Part shown: one piece after another, positions 61,100 to 64,000 of the stretch
Layout of the letters: every line of letters begins with the position of its first letter
Numbering within the stretch: position 1 is the stretch's first letter
Assembly: GCA_902806595.1 (NCBI GenBank)
Contig: CADCXC010000009.1
Span: 1,674,001 to 1,738,000, forward strand
From: Pyrenopolyporus hunteri
Lineage: Eukaryota; Ascomycota; Sordariomycetes; Xylariales; Hypoxylaceae
Reading direction: 5' to 3'
Length of the DNA stretch: 64,000 bases
Made by a program: the position numbers and the translations under genes
Notes under the pieces: generated by a model
The model's input: the letters and a program-made list of their open reading frames with translations, nothing else
What the model was told of the DNA's origin: nothing
Databases searched by the model: none

Positions 61100-61922
61100 A
61101 TGCCTCCGTTGGATTCTGTGGCCACCTCACCGCCGGCTGTGAAAGCTAAAGCTGGTGAGGTCTCTAAAGCCAAGGATGGAGAGTCTACTCAGACGCATGC
61201 CGTTCGGATCAATGCATCCTCGCAAGCACAGGCCGCCAGACATGTCCATTCGGCCTTGCTTATCTCTCTATTCCTGGTACGGTTCAATGCTCTAGTATCA
61301 GACCCCGTGCCATCTATGGCGAGCTCTGTTCCCATCCTCGCGGCCGTACAAGCTGCGTATGCCGTTGTGTGTCTGCCGGCCGCGGGCTCGCAAGTTGCAA
61401 AGCCGGCTAAGAAGCCCCGGCCCGGAGAGAAGAGGAAGGCCGGGTCCGAAGGCACGGGCCCGAACATCGCGGTGGTAAGTCTCCGCTCGCCGTGAATTTG
61501 TTCCTTGTAGCTGACACTCTTCCCAGACAACACTTGTTGCCCTTATCTTGTCCGTTATTGCGGCTTCGGGGCTACATATAATTCTGGTTCTTTTTGGGGC
61601 GCCATTCTTAACTCACGTTTCCCATACGTTCCTCTGCTCCACGCACCTAGCTCTTCTGGGCCTCTTCCCGTTGTTCTACACCCGGGGCGTGTCGAGCAAG
61701 GACTGGCTCGAGATCCTGAGTGCGAGTGCCCCGTTCGATGAAGTGTTTGGAGGCTTGCTGGGTGCTTGTGTAGGGGCCTGGCTCGGTGCGGTACCCATTC
61801 CCCTGGACTGGGACCGCGAATGGCAGAAGTGGCCGGTGACCATACTCTCTGGAATTTACGTTGGTTACCTGGCTGGGAAGCTGTTAGGGGGTACCATAGC
61901 TTTTGGGAGGAGGTTTCGTTGA
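61100..61922 (+). CDS. gpi11: GPI11 / PIG-F, GPI-anchor ethanolamine phosphate transfer factor
   Basis: ER membrane protein that stabilises the GPI7 and GPI13 ethanolamine-phosphate transferases, which add the bridging and side-chain ethanolamine phosphates to GPI precursors. Exons 61100-61474 and 61527-61922 give 256 aa; the intron is 52 bp (GTAAGT...CCCAG). Membrane segments include HSALLISLFLVRFNALV, PILAAVQAAYAVVCLPAA, VALILSVIAASGLHIILVLF, STHLALLGLFPLFY and FGGLLGACVGAWLGAVPIPL. The family hallmark IPLDWDREWQKWPVTI sits between the last two helices, with the Gly-rich final helix GIYVGYLAGKLLGG. A Lys/Arg-rich loop (AKKPRPGEKRKAG) joins helices two and three. Intact. Confidence 0.95.
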
Positions 61923-63161
61923 CAACCAATCGAGTCCATCCCACGAATGTACCTACTTTATGCTTCAGCCCCTCATATCGTCAACTACCAGCTGCTTTTG
62001 ACGAGCTCGACCGCATGAGGGGCTCCTCCTACTGTTTACTCTATTTTCCCTCAGAGTTTTTCGTGCCATCAGTTTCTTCTCCCAACCCCACTCCATAAGT
62101 TCCATCTGAGCAGGCTGCCTCTTTTCCCTCCAACCTTCATCATCAACACCACTGTTGAACGTCTACTTACTTCACCTCTCAACCCTGATCTCGCCGCGTT
62201 CGTTAATATCGAATTCTATTACAAATATCGCATCCTAATCCAAGCTTGCAGAAGCGCTCTGCTACGCACTGCGAAAACAAAATTGAAGGTATGTTCTCGA
62301 GACGCTATTCCCGTCTCTCCCGCCATTCGTCTTCCTCACTGCCCTATCCCAATCACACACCGTCCCCCATCATCATCCTGTTCCCCATCATCATCCTGTT
62401 CCCCATCATCATCCTGTTCCCCATCATCATCCTGTTCCCCATCATCATCCTGTTCCCCATCATCATCCTGTTCCCCATCATCATCCTGTTCCCCATCATC
62501 ATCCTGTTCCTATCACCGCCCTGTCTCTGTGGCTGCCCATCAAGGCCAAAAAATCCGCAACCCGCAACCTAGTGGTTTCGCCTTTACTTTTCTGCATCCG
62601 CCACCACATCCCAAACTCTCTTCTATCCCGTTCCTTTCCTTCCTCGCCTCATAGGGAACGATATCTTCGGGTCGGATTCGTCCTGAGTAATCTATCGTCT
62701 CGTCGAGTTCACTTTGTCTTCGTCGCGTCGGGCAACCGGGTGCAATCTGCTTCTACTGACACAGCCCAGCGCGCTCTTCGATTTCTTCCCAATCTTTTCT
62801 ACGGGACCTAAGGTTCTCACTCGTATCCATCTCACCCCTCGTGAAACTACGTCTATTCTCTGTCCTAGCAGGTATGTCATTCGTTTGTCTTGTAACCCTT
62901 CGCGTTGGTCTCTATCAGCCGCTCGCATCCTGTATTTATTTACACTTGGTATTCATGCCCTCTTCCCTTAAACACTTTATGGGTTCCTAGTACTCTGGCT
63001 TATCTCATCATCCTACATTGAGATACACTTCCTTTCCTCGCCTACGTTGATATCAGGCGTTGAATGCCACCGTCTTTTTCATTTCGATGTTTCTATGTAG
63101 TCGTTGAAGAGAAGACCCTTCACTAACTATTACAGAGAATAACGTGAGATACTTGCATATC
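61923..63161. promoter_or_regulatory. Intergenic/5' region of the Myb-like gene with a minisatellite
   Basis: About 1.2 kb, strongly pyrimidine-rich on the plus strand, as in long fungal promoters or 5' UTRs. Contains the 18-bp minisatellite at 62366-62509. Open frames here start at non-ATG codons or follow the repeat and are not credible genes. Confidence 0.5.
62366..62509. repeat. Minisatellite, eight perfect 18-bp units
   Basis: Eight head-to-tail copies of CCCATCATCATCCTGTTC with no visible mismatch. The array is pyrimidine-rich on the plus strand. Perfect copies imply recent expansion or contraction; copy number is likely to differ between strains. Confidence 0.93.
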
Positions 63162-64000
63162 ATGGGTACGCCGCCGAAGAAGAAGATAACCTGGGACGCC
63201 GATGCCGACGAGACTCTTCTCATGGTGATGGTGACCTTGTCTTGCGCGAACGGCCAGATTGGCGAGACTCACCCGAAGGTCTCATGGACCCGGGTTACCG
63301 AGAGGATGAATGCCCTTGGTTATAAGGCGACGAAAGACTCCTTTAAGTAAGTCTCTCCCCGTCTCACGTCTTTCCACGAGGTTCTATGTGTTTTGTTTAG
63401 TGCGATCCCCGCCTTAACCTCCCGCTCTTCTCACGATTTATCTCCGCCGCTAACGCCCCCTTAATAGCCAGCGTTACTTGAAGTTCCTCTTGCCTCGCTT
63501 CACGAGCGCCATGGAGGCAGCGGGAATCAGCAATAATAGCGGAGCACAGCGAGCCGGCACCGTTAGCGACGCCCTTGCCGCTGACGATGCTAGCATCACC
63601 CCAGTTGCCAGCCCACATGCGGGTATGGCTCTAACTCCAGCCAACGCCATTCCAGCCATGACTGCTGAGGCTGCCGCTACCCAGCTTGGTGCTATTCGAG
63701 CTAGCACTCCGCAAGCTTTGGCCTTACAGGCTGCAGACACCGCCTCGATGCAATACATGCGTCAAATTGGTGACCAGTCTGCTTACGCCTACGTTCCGGG
63801 AGACGCCTCCAACGGCCGCCGCGTTCGCCAAGCCAATACTGTCCCTAGCGGACGTACTCCGATTGTCCGCCGAGGCCAAGGCCGAGAGCGCCGCTCTGTT
63901 CCTGGCCGCGGCGGCCTTTCTTTGGGACATGCCCCCGTCGCCCCAATGGGAATTGAGCAGTCTGGCTACGTCGCAACTCCCGCCGCTTTCGACAACTTCA
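63162..64000 (+). CDS. Myb-like DNA-binding domain protein, 3' end beyond right edge
   Basis: Exons 63162-63346 and 63468->64000; the intron is 121 bp (GTAAGT...ATAG). It starts MGTPPKKKITWDADADETLL and continues to SWTRVTERMNALGYKATKDS, then NQRYLKFLLPRF. The spaced Trp residues, the acidic first helix and the final helix with Arg-Tyr-Leu-Lys match the single Myb/SANT-like domains common in filamentous fungi. Next comes an Ala/Pro-rich disordered region, a basic patch (VRRGQGRERRSVPGRG) and open frame to the window end. Probably a nuclear DNA-binding protein; target unknown. ATG 63162 is the first in-frame ATG; upstream in-frame GTG is ignored. Confidence 0.82.

Noticed and set aside
62366..62509. 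CRISPR array
   Set aside because: Units are contiguous with no spacers and the organism is a fungus; it is a minisatellite.
62246..62654. Proteins with Pro-Ile-Leu-Phe or Pro-Ser-Cys repeats read through the minisatellite
   Set aside because: Frames begin at non-ATG codons or lack context and simply translate the tandem repeat.

Overview
The window is nuclear DNA of a filamentous ascomycete, most likely a Sordariomycete. Genes are split by short introns (about 48-165 bp) with fungal GTANGT donors and CTAAC/CTGAC-like branch sites. The protein families are fungal, the palindrome TACCTAGGTA is scattered through the intergenic DNA, and a 28 kb AT-saturated block carries the mark of repeat-induced point mutation (RIP). 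I spliced every gene by hand; all intact models close in frame.

Left arm (1-26.6 kb). A disordered, charged protein runs off the left edge (<1-1797, -). Then come eIF2B beta (2583-3991, -), the NEM1 lipin-phosphatase catalytic subunit (5812-7517, +), a small membrane protein (9092-9784, +), the H/ACA snoRNP protein NHP2 (10321-11139, -), a secreted GH92 alpha-mannosidase (12316-14832, +), a Cys-rich single-pass membrane protein (15038-15741, -) and an eight-exon class I sesquiterpene synthase (16409-17987, -). A gene-poor 5 kb follows, then a small hypothetical protein (23367-23855, +) and a 2EXR-domain protein (24734-25828, +).

Middle (26,597-54,828). This block is almost only A and T, with residual C and G mostly in CpG, and no credible intact gene. 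Its two edges coincide with a 52-53 bp terminal inverted repeat (TIR) whose copies differ by transitions and one indel. The repeats are flanked by a possible 7 bp target duplication (CTAAATG / TTAAATA). I read it as one very large TIR-bounded mobile element, or a nest inside such a pair of ends, destroyed by RIP. Inside are a smaller inverted-repeat family and a fossil 15-bp tandem array that once coded for a short Arg-Tyr-Ser-Gly repeat.

Right arm (54.8-64 kb). Translin (55210-56143, -), the spliceosomal U2 snRNA gene (about 56550-56739, -), a second, unrelated Cys-rich single-pass membrane protein (57369-58221, -), a DUF952 protein (58952-59449, +), the GPI-anchor factor GPI11/PIG-F (61100-61922, +), and a Myb-like protein cut by the right edge (63162->64000, +).

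The arms are ordinary euchromatin, mostly housekeeping (translation initiation, snoRNP, splicing, GPI anchors, lipid regulation), with some accessory functions (terpene synthase, GH92, surface Cys-rich proteins). There is no operon-like organisation. The terpene synthase has no recognisable tailoring genes within several kb.
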